64,000 nt of DNA from Diogma glabrata (lineage: Eukaryota > Arthropoda > Insecta > Diptera > Cylindrotomidae): contig OY856186.1 in assembly GCA_963693315.1 (NCBI GenBank), positions 77,908,042-77,972,041 on the forward strand, given 5' to 3'. The notes below the pieces were generated by a model that was not told the origin of the DNA, made no database searches, and was given only the letters and a program-made list of their open reading frames with translations. A program made the position numbers and the translations under genes. This document shows, one piece after another, positions 33,423 to 45,300 of this stretch (its first letter is position 1; each line of letters begins with the position of its first letter).

Positions 33423-33887
33423 TTTCTGTCATATTCTCTGTATTGCGAAGTTCTTCAACCATCTCTCTTAACTTTTCATCTTTAATTTGTTCTTCAAAAA
33501 TAGGCTGAGTTTTCTGAATAAATGGTTGGTAATTTACAACCAAAATCGCTGGTTTTCGGAAACATTGCTTTAAAATAAATGTCTATCTGAAAATTTTAAA
33601 AGGAATATTATTATAATTAATTATAATTATTATATATATATTATTATAATTATAATTAAAATGTTATTGAAATATACTAATATTGAATTATTAATTACCA
33701 GTTTATAACCAAGCGGTAATTTAAATTGCTTCCATTTGGTAAAAATTTCCGAAGTTGATTTTAATTTTGAAATGTCGCTAAGTCTCAGTTGTTTAGTCCT
33801 GTCCCATGTTGACTCAATTTTAGCCTAACTACTCTGTTCATCGAACAAAATTTCTACATGTTCTGTCTGATGAATCTGCTTCAGGAA
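33423..33887 (-). pseudogene. Broken two-exon gene of unknown family
   Basis: Minus strand. Exon a (33887-33699, 63 codons, phase 0) follows acceptor TTTTTCAG and ends at donor CTG|GTAATT; it includes KIESTWDRTKQLRLSDI and FTKWKQFKLPLGYKL, with one in-frame TAG about two-fifths of the way in. The intron is 112 bp (33698-33587) and ends ATTTTCAG. Exon b (33586-33423) opens IDIYFKAMFPKTSDFGCKLP and continues to ENSAYF, where a stop follows. A one-base shift at a T run then opens EEQIKDEKLREMVEELRN, up to donor GAAA|GTAAGT. Splice signals and charged, non-AT-biased codons support true past coding. The nonsense codon and frameshift mark it as dead, or carrying sequence errors. I do not recognise the family; a domesticated or transposon-derived gene is possible. 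Confidence 0.5.
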
Positions 33888-34049
33888 CTGAAAAACCAAT
33901 TTTTTTACCACACCATAGACAGTACAAAAATTTACAAAGTTTCACATACCAAACGTTATCGTTTAATAAAATAATCTTCCTTTTTTAATTTTCTTAACAC
34001 TTTTAGCTTTTCACAAAACTTTTAAATATTTTTTAAAGTTGTTTATTCA

Positions 34050-34522
34050 GCGTCTGGATATAAACTGTGTTTCTTACCAATATTTTATTAATCGTTATTC
34101 AAAATAATAACCTAAAGTAAGATTAATGTATACTATTATTAATTTAATAACCTACGTTTTGAAAGTAAAAACGTCGATGATTAATCTAATAAAATGGTTA
34201 TTAAAATTAACTACAAAAATAATAATTTATGTTTTTATTTTAATAGCTCTACGTTAATCACATAATTTTTTGTTTGATTGTCTGAATTCATCATTTTAAT
34301 AAGAATTGGTTATTAGTTTAATCAACCGTTGTGATTTTTTTAATAATATTGACCGTATTTTTATTTTGATAAACATTTTTATTAAAATAATAACAAAAAG
34401 TATTAATCGAACGAATGTGGCAATTACTTTAATAAAAATCGTTATTAGATTGATAAAATAACTTATTACACATTTTTAAAACGGGCGGTTATTAAATTTA
34501 CTAACAAAATTCTCTGAGTGTA
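34050..34522. repeat. AATAAT-rich non-coding repeat ending in CTCTGAGTGTA
   Basis: Dense in AATAA/TTATT and ending AACAAAATTCTCTGAGTGTA (34503-34522), the inverse of the terminus at 9021. The left end was not recognised. Probably a short non-autonomous element. Confidence 0.4.
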
Positions 34523-34569
34523 GGTTTCATACTTACCGTGGGACTAGTTATAATAATTTAAAGACCCTT

Positions 34570-35640
34570 GATGCCTTAGAGCAATGTTCTGGATTTTACA
34601 AAAAAAAGCAAGATACGCCCAAAGTTTTTTTTATTTTCTTGACGAGGACCTTGCATTCTGGGTAAGTTGCCTGGAATTTGGAAAACTTGGCACACAAGAC
34701 CGATTTTACTAATAGAAACAGTTAGCCTGTCTTCAGATTGGCTAAAATTCCATGCAGGCTTAGGGGTATTGGGGACTACAAGTAGGAGCAAATCACCTAG
34801 AATACTTACAAAAGTGTTCGAATTTGCCTGTCTTCTGATTCTGTAGCTAGGATTTTTGGGAGCCCTATTTAAATTGCAGATACCGATGATCAAATAAGGA
34901 TTCTTCTCAAGATACTGCGCAGCTTAGGCATCTGTTTGACATAAAATCAAAGAAAAAAATATTACGTTCAATAATTTTGCTAAGAATAAAATTAAGTAAG
35001 TCAATAATTCTGTTTGTTTATCTTCAGACCCATGCTTTCTGGAGATCAAGGCTTTCTAGAATTCTATGGTTACTGAATCATGAAAACATCTAGTTTGCTT
35101 ATATTAATTTTTTGGAGAACAATTCGGGTCGTTGCAGTGGGTTGGAGTGGCTGTGGGATTGAAGAATATTTAACAAGTTTTGTTTGTTACTTTAAAACCA
35201 TAACATCCGATTCATCTTTCGTGTCAGAATAATCAGAGTAAGTTTGCAGATCTCCATTGAAGAAAATAGCTTCTTATCTCTGCATGCTGCAGCAAGCGTC
35301 ACAACATTTATTTGAGCTTGAACTGTAGTAGAAGAATGTCCTTCAAAAACTGAGGTTCCCTACGTGAAAAAGCATTCTCAGCCAACTTAGGTGCTTCTAT
35401 ACTAGCCTCAAACTCATCTTTCTTGTATAATTTCAGAGTAATTTGCTCAGCCGAAGTTTATCAAAAAATAATTTTGATGGCTAATTTGCTATCATTTTTA
35501 GCATCCTTAAGCTTAGATTTCTTCAGATTGCTGGTTTTCAGCCTTTCCAGGACCTTATTAGCGGCCTCGGGGTTTTAAGGATCCACGAATTAGACCTCTG
35601 TTTACTTGGTATATCATTCACATTAGCCACTTCTAATATG
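34570..35640 (-). pseudogene. Coding-like debris of unknown origin
   Basis: Minus-strand stretches have protein-like composition in several frames: 34893-34576 (105 codons, proline- and serine-bearing); about 35455-35320 (EQITLKLYKKDEFEASIEAP and following); about 35580-35470 (EAANKVLERLKTSNLKKSK). Base composition is less AT-rich than the flanks. No continuous frame, splice pattern or family motif was recognised. It might be the gag-like part of a decayed retroelement or an old gene. Confidence 0.3.
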
Positions 35641-37220
35641 GTACCACACCAAATATTTCTAAAAAAGCTGATCTTTTCAAGCTTTTTCAATTCAAATTTT
35701 TTCGAAAAAAGGAAGGCTATCCCATTTGCATATTTTGCGATATTTTTGTCCAAAAAAATAAAAAAAATTGGCTTGCAAGTATCTATAGATATCCATGTAA
35801 TCGAAATTCAGCAAAATACTATACGTTTGCTACGTTAAACTGGCCATAAATCGAAAATCACCGGACGGTTTATTGGCACATTACATCTTCATCTGACGCG
35901 TTTGCTAATCATTTTACAAACACACCTGTATAATTAATTTGTACTACAACGTGTTATGATGTAAACGCTTGGAAGATACATGTTTTGCACACACGATAAT
36001 TAACATTGCAGTGTTGTGTTGCTAATCTAAACTATGTATTACTCTTTTCTTTACATGATCTCAATGTTGTATCTATAGATCAGTGTTTTGCATATACTCT
36101 GCTCCTAAGCTATTCCACCTGGATCTTAGATGTAAATTGAAGTCAATCTTTAGCCAATTGTATAAACTTTTCTGTTCCCGGTTTTTTTAAGAAAACTTTC
36201 TTCATCCAAATAGCCATTATAGACCCCTATAAAGTTTGATAAATATATAGTACATATACTGATAAAATTTGTAGATCGAGCGTAACAACTGAAAATAAAT
36301 AACACATCAAGCTGAGTTTTAACACACAAACTGTGGACTGTGAGAGTTATTGTTTATATAATAACAAAAAGAATTTTATATTCACCATAAAATTTTAACT
36401 TTTGATTAGTTAATAACACCGTTCACAATCCATAGCACACATGCTAAACCCCAGCTTCATTGCTCTTGTTTTGACTAGGTTCATTTAAGGTTTATCAGCT
36501 CGTTCTCAAATGCTATGTTCACACAAACTGTTATTTCAGATCCAACAATTCTATCTACCATCTACCATTCACTTTTGTGCAGATAATTTTCTACCAACCA
36601 TTTTTAATTTTTCATTGAAAATGCTTACATTCGCTTGATATGCTTTGTCCCGACCAACCAAAACCCCAAAACTATGGTGTACCATATTATACGGCATGCC
36701 AAAGTCCTAGAAATGCCATACCGATATATTTAGTACTTGTGTGTTAAAGTGATAAGTATTAAAGAAATGTGTACGTGTAAAAAACCAAAGAGTTGTCAAT
36801 GAAGGCTTTTTGAAAACCGATACAAAATTAAATACGCTACTACAAAACATTTAGGTCAATTCGTTTAGTCAAAATAATACAAACGTCATAAATGACCATC
36901 GAAAAAGTTCCACACAGTAAAAGTTTGTACTACAAACAAAATAAGTTCAAAAACACTTGTACAAACTTTTTTGTTGGTTTTAAAAATAAAACAAAGTTAA
37001 GTCATTTCAAAACGGAAATTGTTCGTAGATGTTGAAGGTGATGAACAACAAGAAAATGAAAAAAGAAAATGATTTTGTTAAATGTAAGATGCGAATGAAA
37101 ATTAATGTTACTCGAATCCTAATTGTTGATAAACATGAATTTAATTTATTTATAGATATTACTAGTAGAAAATTGGACTCAAATATGTTTATTTAACTTT
37201 TTGTATATTTTATTTTTCAG
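35641..37220. other. AT-rich sequence, probably intronic
   Basis: No supported feature. It lies directly upstream of the ankyrin exon and ends in its polypyrimidine tract and acceptor (TTTTATTTTTCAG, 37208-37220). Confidence 0.4.
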
Positions 37221-37322
37221 ACAACTGGTATGACCCCATTAATGTACGCTGTAAAGGATAATCGTCTTGTGGTCATTGATCGATTAATTGATTTGGGATC
37301 GGATGTTGGAGCCCGAAATAAT
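37221..37322 (+). CDS. nompC: Single ankyrin-repeat exon, probably of a NompC-type mechanosensory channel
   Basis: An internal exon of exactly 34 codons, phase 0 at both ends: acceptor TTTTTCAG at 37213-37220, donor GTAAGT at 37323. It starts TTGMTPLMYAVKDN (the ankyrin TPLMYA helix), and continues through RLIDLGSDVGARNN, the end of an ankyrin repeat. From family knowledge the phrase TGMTPLMYA...DNR...ID.GSDVGARNN resembles an N-terminal ankyrin repeat of insect NompC (TRPN), a mechanotransduction channel with 29 ankyrin repeats. Other ankyrin proteins are not excluded. I found no further exon by eye, so introns must be long on both sides. The codons show no AT drift or stop, unlike everything around, which suggests selection. 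Confidence 0.5.
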
Positions 37323-37929
37323 GTAAGTAAAATTATTAATTTTTAGATAGTTTAGCAAATGTTTTGAATATACATATATATACGTTTTGAATATACATAT
37401 ATAGTCATAGAATTATCAGATAAAGTTTTATTTACATATACATATATAATCATATGTGACTTAATATACCTGACCAAACCGATCGTTATTGTAATATACA
37501 ATTCTAGACGTTATAAAATTAAATTCAATTAATACAATACTCAACCTCGTCGTTACAACTTTTATAATAAAAAGAAGTGACGTGTTAAAAATTGTAAAAG
37601 ATTTAAATATATTTACTTAAGTTAAACTTAAAAAATCATTTTTATAATTAACTCTAATTACAATTAAATATACTAAAAACTAGTACACACGAATTTGTTC
37701 AGTTTTATTATTTTTCAAATTTTATATTTTAGTTACAACTCTCGTAACTAATACACAATATTTGGTGACAGCGTCAAAAACAACTATAGGTGAAAAATCT
37801 ATAATCATAAATAAAATTATTAAAATAAAGCAAATGTAGTGAAATAATAATATTTAAAAAAATTGATATAAATTGTCTTATAATTTAATTGAAGAATTAG
37901 TAATTTTTTTGTTAACTAAACATAATTGT
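37323..37929. other. AT-rich sequence, probably intron
   Basis: Follows the ankyrin exon donor. It contains a short direct repeat (ACGTTTTGAATATACATATA, about 37353-37405). A TTGGTGACAGCGTCAAA stretch near 37759 could be the primer-binding region of the gypsy-like element that follows, but no LTR was delimited. Confidence 0.35.
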
Positions 37930-39765
37930 TTATCGCGTATTAGAAATACGATTATGGATATATGGGAAGTTCTGTATGTGGTGCGAAAAAGTGTGGCATT
38001 TGCTAGGGACTGATGAAGAAACACAGAATTTTATAATATTATTAAAACGAAACTGGACGAAAAAGCGCATGAAATAGTAAGATATAACGATTTTTCGAGC
38101 TGGACGGAGGTAAACGCGAACTCAAAAGAAAATGTTAAACACAATGATCTGAAAATAACGAAATATGTAAAGCCAAACAAGGAAATGCTGCAGCTCAAAA
38201 AAATTTAAAAACTAAATTAAGCAACAACTCTTAGTTCTTTTCAAAATGGATTGAAGGAAATATTATGAACAAATATAAAAGCACACCATTTTGACAAACT
38301 CAAAAAAGTTGATGAAATTAACTAAGCTATAGGAGAGGAAGTATGTTAGAATCCGATTATAAAGGAAACACTAATTATTTCAATTCAAGGTATAGTTCAG
38401 TAATATGTAATTATTGCAGGAAAGCAGGACATAGAACTGAAAACTATTTTTAAATAAAACCAAACCGCCTCCAAAATAACCAACATGCTACTGGTACTTC
38501 ATCTTACCCTGATTATTCGTTTCATTCAAGGCTATTTCAACCAAAATTTAATTCCACACAAACTCCTTACTTTGTTTATCAAACCATTCAATTCATTCTT
38601 GCAATTGCTACAGTAAACGATATATTTGAAAACACAACCATAAAACAAATGTGCTGCACACAAGGTTGCTCAAAAATGAACAACTCCCGGAAAACTTAAT
38701 GATATCCAATCAGGCGCCTCACGAACCCATTTGGATTGCCAGAAATTTAAGTGAACCAAACCATATCTACCTATATTGTTTAAATAAACAACATCATACT
38801 AGATATAAGGTTCAGATAAGGTTCAACAATATTTCCTAATAGACATATAAGTACAGTAAAAAAGTATACAATCAATGCAGAAACGGTTTGATTTCCAAAA
38901 CAAAAAAGAATCCAATACAAGGAATAACTACCGAGAATATACAAACATTAGCTCCAATTAGCACAATTACACAAACATTAAAGATTCAAAAGATTTACTT
39001 TTAAATCACAATTTTCAAGTAGCTTCCGATAGTAAAAAGCTTTCTCGGAAAATTTAAATGTGTTATCGATTATAATAAACAAGCACTTAAAATAAATTAT
39101 AAAAATATTCTCATAGATTATCAATTGTCTCTTGTCCTAACTATAAAATAGTAATGCCGGCTAGATCTAAGAAATAGTATTACTTAAAATAGAAAGTACT
39201 GACAACAAAGAATGTTTGTGTCCATCACCAGAAGTTCAACAAAAAGTTTTTTTTTCTAATTGCATAACTAAACCACCATATAGCACAGATGTATTCACCA
39301 TTTTAGATAATAACATAAATAATAACGTCCCAAACTACTAGAGGATGAATTAAGTATGGACGACCTAAAATCAGAAGAAGCAAATTCAATATTAAAAATA
39401 TGCCATGAATTCAACGATATATTTTATTTACCTGGAGATAAACTACCTATGACTAGTGAATTATCGCATTTAATTAATTTACAATCTAATGCAACAGGGG
39501 TTAGCCAAAAACCATGTACATTACCACATGCAACAAAAAGCGAAATAAACAATCAAATACAAGATATGTCAAAAAACAAAATTATAGAACCTAGTATATC
39601 ACCATTTAACTCACCTTTACTTATAGTTCCAAAAAAGCCTTGTAACGAAGAAAGAAAATGGCGAGTAGTAGCTGATTTCAGACGACAAAATGCAACGGTT
39701 AACAATGTGTTCCCTTTTTCTAGTGTCAGCGAAATACTCAGCGATATAACAAAATCATTCATATG
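37930..39765 (+). pseudogene. Ty3/gypsy retrotransposon, gag to RT remnant
   Basis: Plus-strand decayed element. About 37990-38210 matches a gag region in shifting frames (ETQNFI, KLDEKAHEIVRYNDFSSW). About 38405-38455 reads as a zinc knuckle, CNYCRKAGHRTENY, with the final Cys changed to Tyr. The longest intact frame, 39356-39838, carries the start of a Ty3/gypsy reverse transcriptase: linker with LSHLINLQ, PLPHATK-like PCTLPHATK, KNKIIEPSISPFNSPLLIVPKK, and WRVVADFRRQN. The RT breaks near 39765, before its catalytic YxDD region, at a mariner fragment. Later pieces lie at 40440-40567 and 47678-48035. Confidence 0.75.
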
Positions 39766-40425
39766 TCATATATCCACCACGCCTCCGTATACAGGCCTGC
39801 GCCCGAAGATCAAAATTTTCGATGACTTTTTCCAATAAAAACGGATCAATGGCCTCAATTTCAGCTCGAATGTTGGTTTTAAGTTGTTGAATTGTTTGTG
39901 GATGATTGGCATACACTTTACTTTTCAAATAACCCTATAAAAATAGTGCAAAGGTGTTAAATCGCAGCTTCTTGGGGCCAAGGAACTTCCCAATTTCTTG
40001 AAATTATGCGATCACCGAATTTTGTTGCCAACAAGTGGAGTGTTTTGCGGCTGGTGTGGCATGTGGCTCCGTTTTGTTGAAACCAAAGGTCATGGGCATC
40101 CAATTCATTCAATGTGAAATGTCCTGTGAGCGATGCGTTGTTATGTGCTTGGATCATTACGAACACTTTCACTAACAGCTGCACTGCATCACGAGTACGA
40201 ACTGGATGAACATGTTGATGTTGATGTCTACGACCTTCCACTGAACCAGTTTCTTCAAAACAATCAATAATTTTGCCAATTGCGCGCTCGGCAAGACGTC
40301 CATGTCGACCAAAAGTTCCACGTATTTTACGAAATGTTGTCTTTTTTGAACGACGATTTTCATTTTCAAACTTGGACGATTAAATGCGTTGTTGTGTTGT
40401 AAGCGACTCCATGATTAATAATGAC
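39766..40425 (-). mobile_element. Tc1/mariner-type transposase fragment, internally deleted
   Basis: Minus strand. It starts near 40425 with SLTTQQRIQ. A KFENENRRSKKTTF segment then leads to GRHGRLAERAIGKIIDCFEE (the N-terminal DNA-binding region). After a jump comes the catalytic-core piece ELDAHDLWFQQNGATCHTSR, containing the second catalytic Asp position changed to Asn (QQNGA for the usual QQDGA), and the C-terminal YTEAWWIYD-like end near 39766 in another frame. Frame changes and missing central sequence make it inactive. The third catalytic residue region (CDLTPLDYFLW in relatives) is lost to frameshift near 39960. No terminal inverted repeats were found. Confidence 0.65.
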
Positions 40426-40439
40426 ATGGTTTTGACTTT

Positions 40440-40567
40440 TCATATTTCAAACACATTTTTACATCAGACAACATTTAGTACACTAATCGATTCAAAAAAG
40501 GACCAACAGATGGCCCACCCTTTACTATCACAAGAATATGAAGAACAAGATTTTCCAATATCTTGCA
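40440..40567 (+). pseudogene. Ty3/gypsy remnant, RNase H start
   Basis: FSTLIDSKKDQQMAHPLLSQ then EYEEQDFPISC resembles the FTLTTDASN...GAVLSQ start of the gypsy RNase H. It resumes after the mariner fragment, but most of the RT palm is missing, so a deletion accompanied or followed that insertion. It is cut by the BEL element and continues at 47678. Confidence 0.6.
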
Positions 40568-40572
40568 CTAGT
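40568..40572. repeat. 5-bp target-site duplication (left) of the BEL element
   Basis: CTAGT, identical to 47673-47677, directly outside the LTR. Confidence 0.9.
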
Positions 40573-41199
40573 TGTTGTTGTTGGAGCTTAATTATATAAA
40601 ACAACTATATTTGCTAGTTGTCCTAAGCTCTCATTCCTTTCAACTTAATCAAAAGGAATAATTATTGTTCGTACTGTTATATAAAACACTTCATTTTTTT
40701 TCGTTTTTATTTTAAATTAATTGATTTTATTTATTTTTATTTATGTTTAACATGTATATATATATTGATAGGTATCTTAGATGAGACTGCTAAAAAAACA
40801 ATTTTAATTCTAAAAATGTAAATGTTGATTTTTTTTTATTTCTTTATTGAAGGTGGTCCAAATTAAAAAACTAAGATTAAAATTATTTTCATTGGTTATC
40901 ATTGGTTATCAATTATGAAGGGAGTTGAAACAAATATGAATATAAAGTTAAACAAAATAAGGAAAGGGAAGAAATTATTGAAAGTTTTATTATTAATATT
41001 TGGGAATTTCCGAAATTATAAAAAATGAAAATCTGCATGCAAGATGTTAAATTTATTTTGAGAAAAAGTGGATTTTACGTTAATAAAGATTTTAAAATGT
41101 TTATGACATATAATAAAAGTAAACTAAAAAAAGGATAACCAACGCTTATTTTAAATTTAAAAGAAAATATTAAATATTTATATAGGGTGAACCTCAACA
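40573..41199 (-). repeat. BEL/Pao LTR, left copy (3' LTR of the element)
   Basis: 627 bp, starting TGTTGTTGTTGG and ending CCTCAACA (TG...CA). It matches 47055-47672 with two substitutions seen by eye, one 1-bp indel, and a 10-bp tandem duplication (ATTGGTTATC) present only here. Just inside, on the element's strand, AAGGGGCCCGGCA (41200-41212) sits where the polypurine tract should be, although it is only partly purine. Confidence 0.9.
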
Positions 41200-41376
41200 T
41201 GCCGGGCCCCTTGAACGATTCTGTTCAAAATAGTAATAAAAATTATAGGATTATTTACATTTTAATTGATTAAATAATTATTATGTATGAAATGTTATTA
41301 AGTAATTATTATGATAATTGGTTTAATTGAATTTTTTTATTATAAAAAATCTTAATACTAGCTATTGATTTATAAG

Positions 41377-42363
41377 CTATGTTTCTATAGGTAACGGTGC
41401 TAGCTGCTTTATGCTACGTTTGTATTGTCCATTTGGAGTTTTGACTGTCACGACTCGAACGATACCATCATTCCCAGGATGAATTTCAATAATTTTTCCT
41501 AGTTTCCACCGCATAGGAGGTAAATTATCTTCCTTTAATAAAACAATTGTTTCAGTTTTTATGTTATCTGTAGCTCCAGTGTGCCATTTTTTTCGAACAG
41601 TAAGTTCATGAAGGTATTCCTTGCTCCAGCGTGACCAAAAATGTTGCTTTAATTGTTGAACGTGTTGCCAAGATGATAATCTTGGTGATGGAACATCTGA
41701 AAAGTTGCTCTCACGCAAATTTGTTAACGAATCGCCGATTAAAAAGTGACCTGGTGTTAAAACACTCAAGTCATTAGGATCTGATGACATGGGAGTTAAT
41801 GGACGGGAATTTAAAATGGCTTCAATTTCATTAACATAGGTCATTAATGTTTCAAATGTCAAAAGTGTGTCCCCGATTACGCGAGTTACATGGTGTTTAA
41901 ATGACTTCACTGCAGCTTCCCAGAGACCACCAAAGTTGGGTGAACGTGGTGGAATAAAATGCCATGTAATATTTTCATTTGCTAACATGTTTGAAATTGT
42001 AGAAGTTTGATCATTCGTTTTTAAAAATTTACTGATTTCGTCCAGCTCTCGTTTAGCGCCAACAAAATTAGTGGCATTATCAGAATAAAGATCTGAAGAT
42101 TTGCCTCTTCGTGCAAAGAATCTACGTAGTGCTGCTAGAAATGCCTCTGCTGTCAGGTCTTGAACCAATTCAATATGTATTGCCTTAGTGGCAAAACACA
42201 CAAAAATTGCAGCATATATTTTAACTTTATTGCGGTTGCGAAATCGTTTTTCTTTTATGTAAAATGGACCACAGAAGTCTATGCCCGTTTGTAAAAATGG
42301 TCGTTTAAACACTAAGCGGTTCTTTGGTAAATTTCCCATTTTGTATTGTGTGATTGGTGGCAC
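41377..42363 (-). CDS. BEL/Pao integrase core and C-terminal domain
   Basis: 328 codons. Integrase catalytic residues are visible: Asp29 (TGIDFCGPF), Asp95 (YSDNATNF) and Glu149 (FGGLWEAAVK). The C-terminal part has the SRPLTPMSSDP, LTPGHFLIG and GKIIEIHPGNDGIVRVV motifs usual for BEL/Pao polyproteins. It overlaps the upstream frame by 59 bp in a different frame. The integrase zinc-binding HHCC domain is at the end of the upstream frame, so the two were one protein. The start codon given is only the first ATG; translation probably does not begin there. A one-base change or sequencing error is more likely than programmed frameshifting, but not proven. Confidence 0.85.
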   Translation of the reverse strand: MPPITQYKMGNLPKNRLVFKRPFLQTGIDFCGPFYIKEKRFRNRNKVKIYAAIFVCFATKAIHIELVQDLTAEAFLAALRRFFARRGKSSDLYSDNATNFVGAKRELDEISKFLKTNDQTSTISNMLANENITWHFIPPRSPNFGGLWEAAVKSFKHHVTRVIGDTLLTFETLMTYVNEIEAILNSRPLTPMSSDPNDLSVLTPGHFLIGDSLTNLRESNFSDVPSPRLSSWQHVQQLKQHFWSRWSKEYLHELTVRKKWHTGATDNIKTETIVLLKEDNLPPMRWKLGKIIEIHPGNDGIVRVVTVKTPNGQYKRSIKQLAPLPIET

Positions 42364-45300
42364 GAAAACAAAGAATACATTTATGTATAATAGAGTTTAC
42401 AGCATTACGACCATTAATGATCCAAAATGATGAACGTATTGTACAAAGGGTAGCTTGAGCGCCACTGTGTTTATTTTTTATATGAGTTTCACGAATAATT
42501 AGATTTGTTACGTAATGATTAGATGGAAGTAAAATAGGATGCTTTTGGTTATAAGTCAGTTCTGATAGTCTTAACCGACCGCCTACACGTAGTACACCGT
42601 CTGTGTCGATAAATGGAGAGAGTGGAGCCAGCTTCCCGGTGTAGCATTTATTTGATTTAAGTAAATGAATTTCTCGTTGAAATTCATCATATTGTATAAT
42701 TTTCATAATGGTTGTTGAAGAAGCTTGCAGTTCATTAACACAGAGAGGTCCGATTATTTTTTGTTTTCGACATTTGATATTGATAAATCTAATTACGTAT
42801 GCTATTATTCGCTTTAAAGTTTTAAATGAAGAATAACGTTTAAAGTCAATAGGAAGATCTGGTTTTGGTATGCACGAGAGCACAAAGGTTTCACGTAGTT
42901 CTGGTAGGTCGATTGGAGTCATATCGCATTTTGGCCACTGTGTTTGACGTTCAATAAGCCAATTGGGACCGTTTATCCAAAATTGGTTTAAATAAAGTTC
43001 AGAAGGAAGAAGTCCACGAGAAATCATATCAGCTGGATTATGTTTTGTTGAAACATGTCCCCACGTAGCGTTATATTTAACGTTTTGTATTTCAGAAATA
43101 CGATTTCTAACAAATGTTTTAAGTGAATTGGATGGTGTTTTTATCCAATGTAAAACAATAGTAGAGTCGCTCCAAAGATATATGTCATCAAATTTTATAT
43201 TTTTTAATGCTTGTAATGTGACTTCAACGAGATTTGAAAGAAGATGAGCAGCACAAAGTTCTAGTCGCGGTATAGAACGAGATTTTAATGGCGCTACACG
43301 AGATTTGGAGTTTAAAATAACAGATGTACAATGACCATAGTTGTCTTCGGAACGAATATATAGACATGCACCATATGCGCGTTCACTTGCATCAGAAAAT
43401 CCATGAAGTTGTAAGGTTGTTCGTTCGCTCAATATTGTTCTCCGTGGTATTGACATTTTCTCTAACAATGGTAATTCAGATCGATATTGCATCCAGAAAG
43501 TATAAAGGTCAGCGGGAATGGATTCGTCCCATTCAAGTTTAAGCTGCCATAAAGTTTGCATTAGTATTTTTGCTTTAACGATAGTGGGGCCAACTAGACC
43601 CAAAGGGTCAAATAAGCGGGCAATTTCTGAAAGGATTATTCGTTTAGTGATCTTAGTAGTATTACAGTCTAAATTAACTGTATAACAAATTAAATCTTTT
43701 TTAGGATTCCATTGAATGCCTAATGTTTTTATATTTTCATCAAGATCTAATTTAATATATTTGTCATCAGATTTATCAACAAGATCGTTAGTAAGTTTTG
43801 GCTCGTTAGAAGACCATTGACGTAAATTTATACCAGCAGTCTTCGTCACAGCAATTAATTCATTTCTAATCAACAAGGCTTCATTAAAAGTTTCAGCACC
43901 TGTTAGTAAATCGTCTACGTAAAAATCTTCGTAGAGGATACGAGCAGCAACTGGATAATTAACCCTTTCATCGTCGGCTAGTTTATGTAGAATTTTCGCA
44001 GATAAATAAGAAGAAGGGGCTTGGCCATATGTAACGGTATTTAATTGAAAAACTTGAACTGGCGTTTCGCTAGAGTATCTCCATAATATTTTTTGGTATA
44101 TTCTATGTTCTGGATGAACTATAATTTGTCTATACATTTTTTCAGCGTCAGCTGTTAAAACATAGACGTGTACTCGAAATCGTAAGGTTAGAAAAAATAA
44201 GTCATCCTGAACCTTGGGCCCAACTAACAAAACGTCATTTAGTGAAATGCCAGTGGTTGTCTTGGCAGATGCGTCAAAATCCACACGTATTTTTGTTGTT
44301 AAACTGGAAGCTTTGAATACGGCGTGATGAGGCAAATAGTAACCTTCGTTTGTGTTATGATTTTCGCAAAGTGACATGTGGTTTAACTTTTCGTATTCTC
44401 GCATAAAATCAACGTATTGCTTCCACTGTTTGGGCTTATCAACAAAGGAACGCTCTAAAGATAAAAATCGTCTCAATGCCGAATTATATGAATTTCCAAG
44501 GTTTGGTTTGTTAGTACTAAAAGGCAGTTTTACTATGAATTTACCAGTTATTTCATCACGTTTAGTATGTTGTGCAAAATGAGATTCACACTCTTGATCT
44601 TCAACCGATAAAAGTTTTTTGTTAGGGCCTTCTTCAATCTCCCAAAACCTAGTAATATTTGTATTTAAAATGTCTAATGAAATGTTACACATAACTGGTT
44701 CTTGAGGAACTTCGTTTAGAATCCTACCAGATATTATCCAACCAAGTTGAGTTTTTTGCAAAACCGCGGAAGGTTTAGCTATTGCAATTTGACCGATGGA
44801 AAGTAAATTATAAAATATCTCAGCGCCCAGTAGAGCATCGATATCGCGTGGTTTATCAAATTCTGGATCAGCAAGGGTTATATTGGTTGGAATGGTTAAC
44901 TCATTTTTGCATAGCTGAATAGATGGCAATCGACCAGTAATTTTTGGAATAATGAGAAAATTAAGCTCTTTAGTATATCGTGTGCTTCTTGAAATAATTT
45001 TAGCCACTATAGATTTAGAGATATTGGTTTGAATTTGATGAATGCCGATTACAGGTATATTAATTTGTGTTTGAGGAAGTTTTAGAATAGAAGCAAAGCG
45101 CTCAGTTATAAAATTTGATTGAGAACCAGAATCTAGCAGTATTCGACATTCGTGAGAATTGTTGTCTTTGTCAAGTATATTTATAATTGCTGTGGAAAGT
45201 AGAACTTGTGATGGTACGTTAGCATATAATTTAGCGAAATTTGACACAATGGTATTTTCAGGTTCGTGATGAAGAAGTGTATGATGCCTTTTATGGCAGG

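Noticed and set aside
39553..39762. Minus-strand frame over the gypsy RT
   Set aside because: Antisense shadow of a recognisable reverse transcriptase.
43324..44582. Plus-strand frames within the BEL region
   Set aside because: Antisense to the long Gag-Pol frame.
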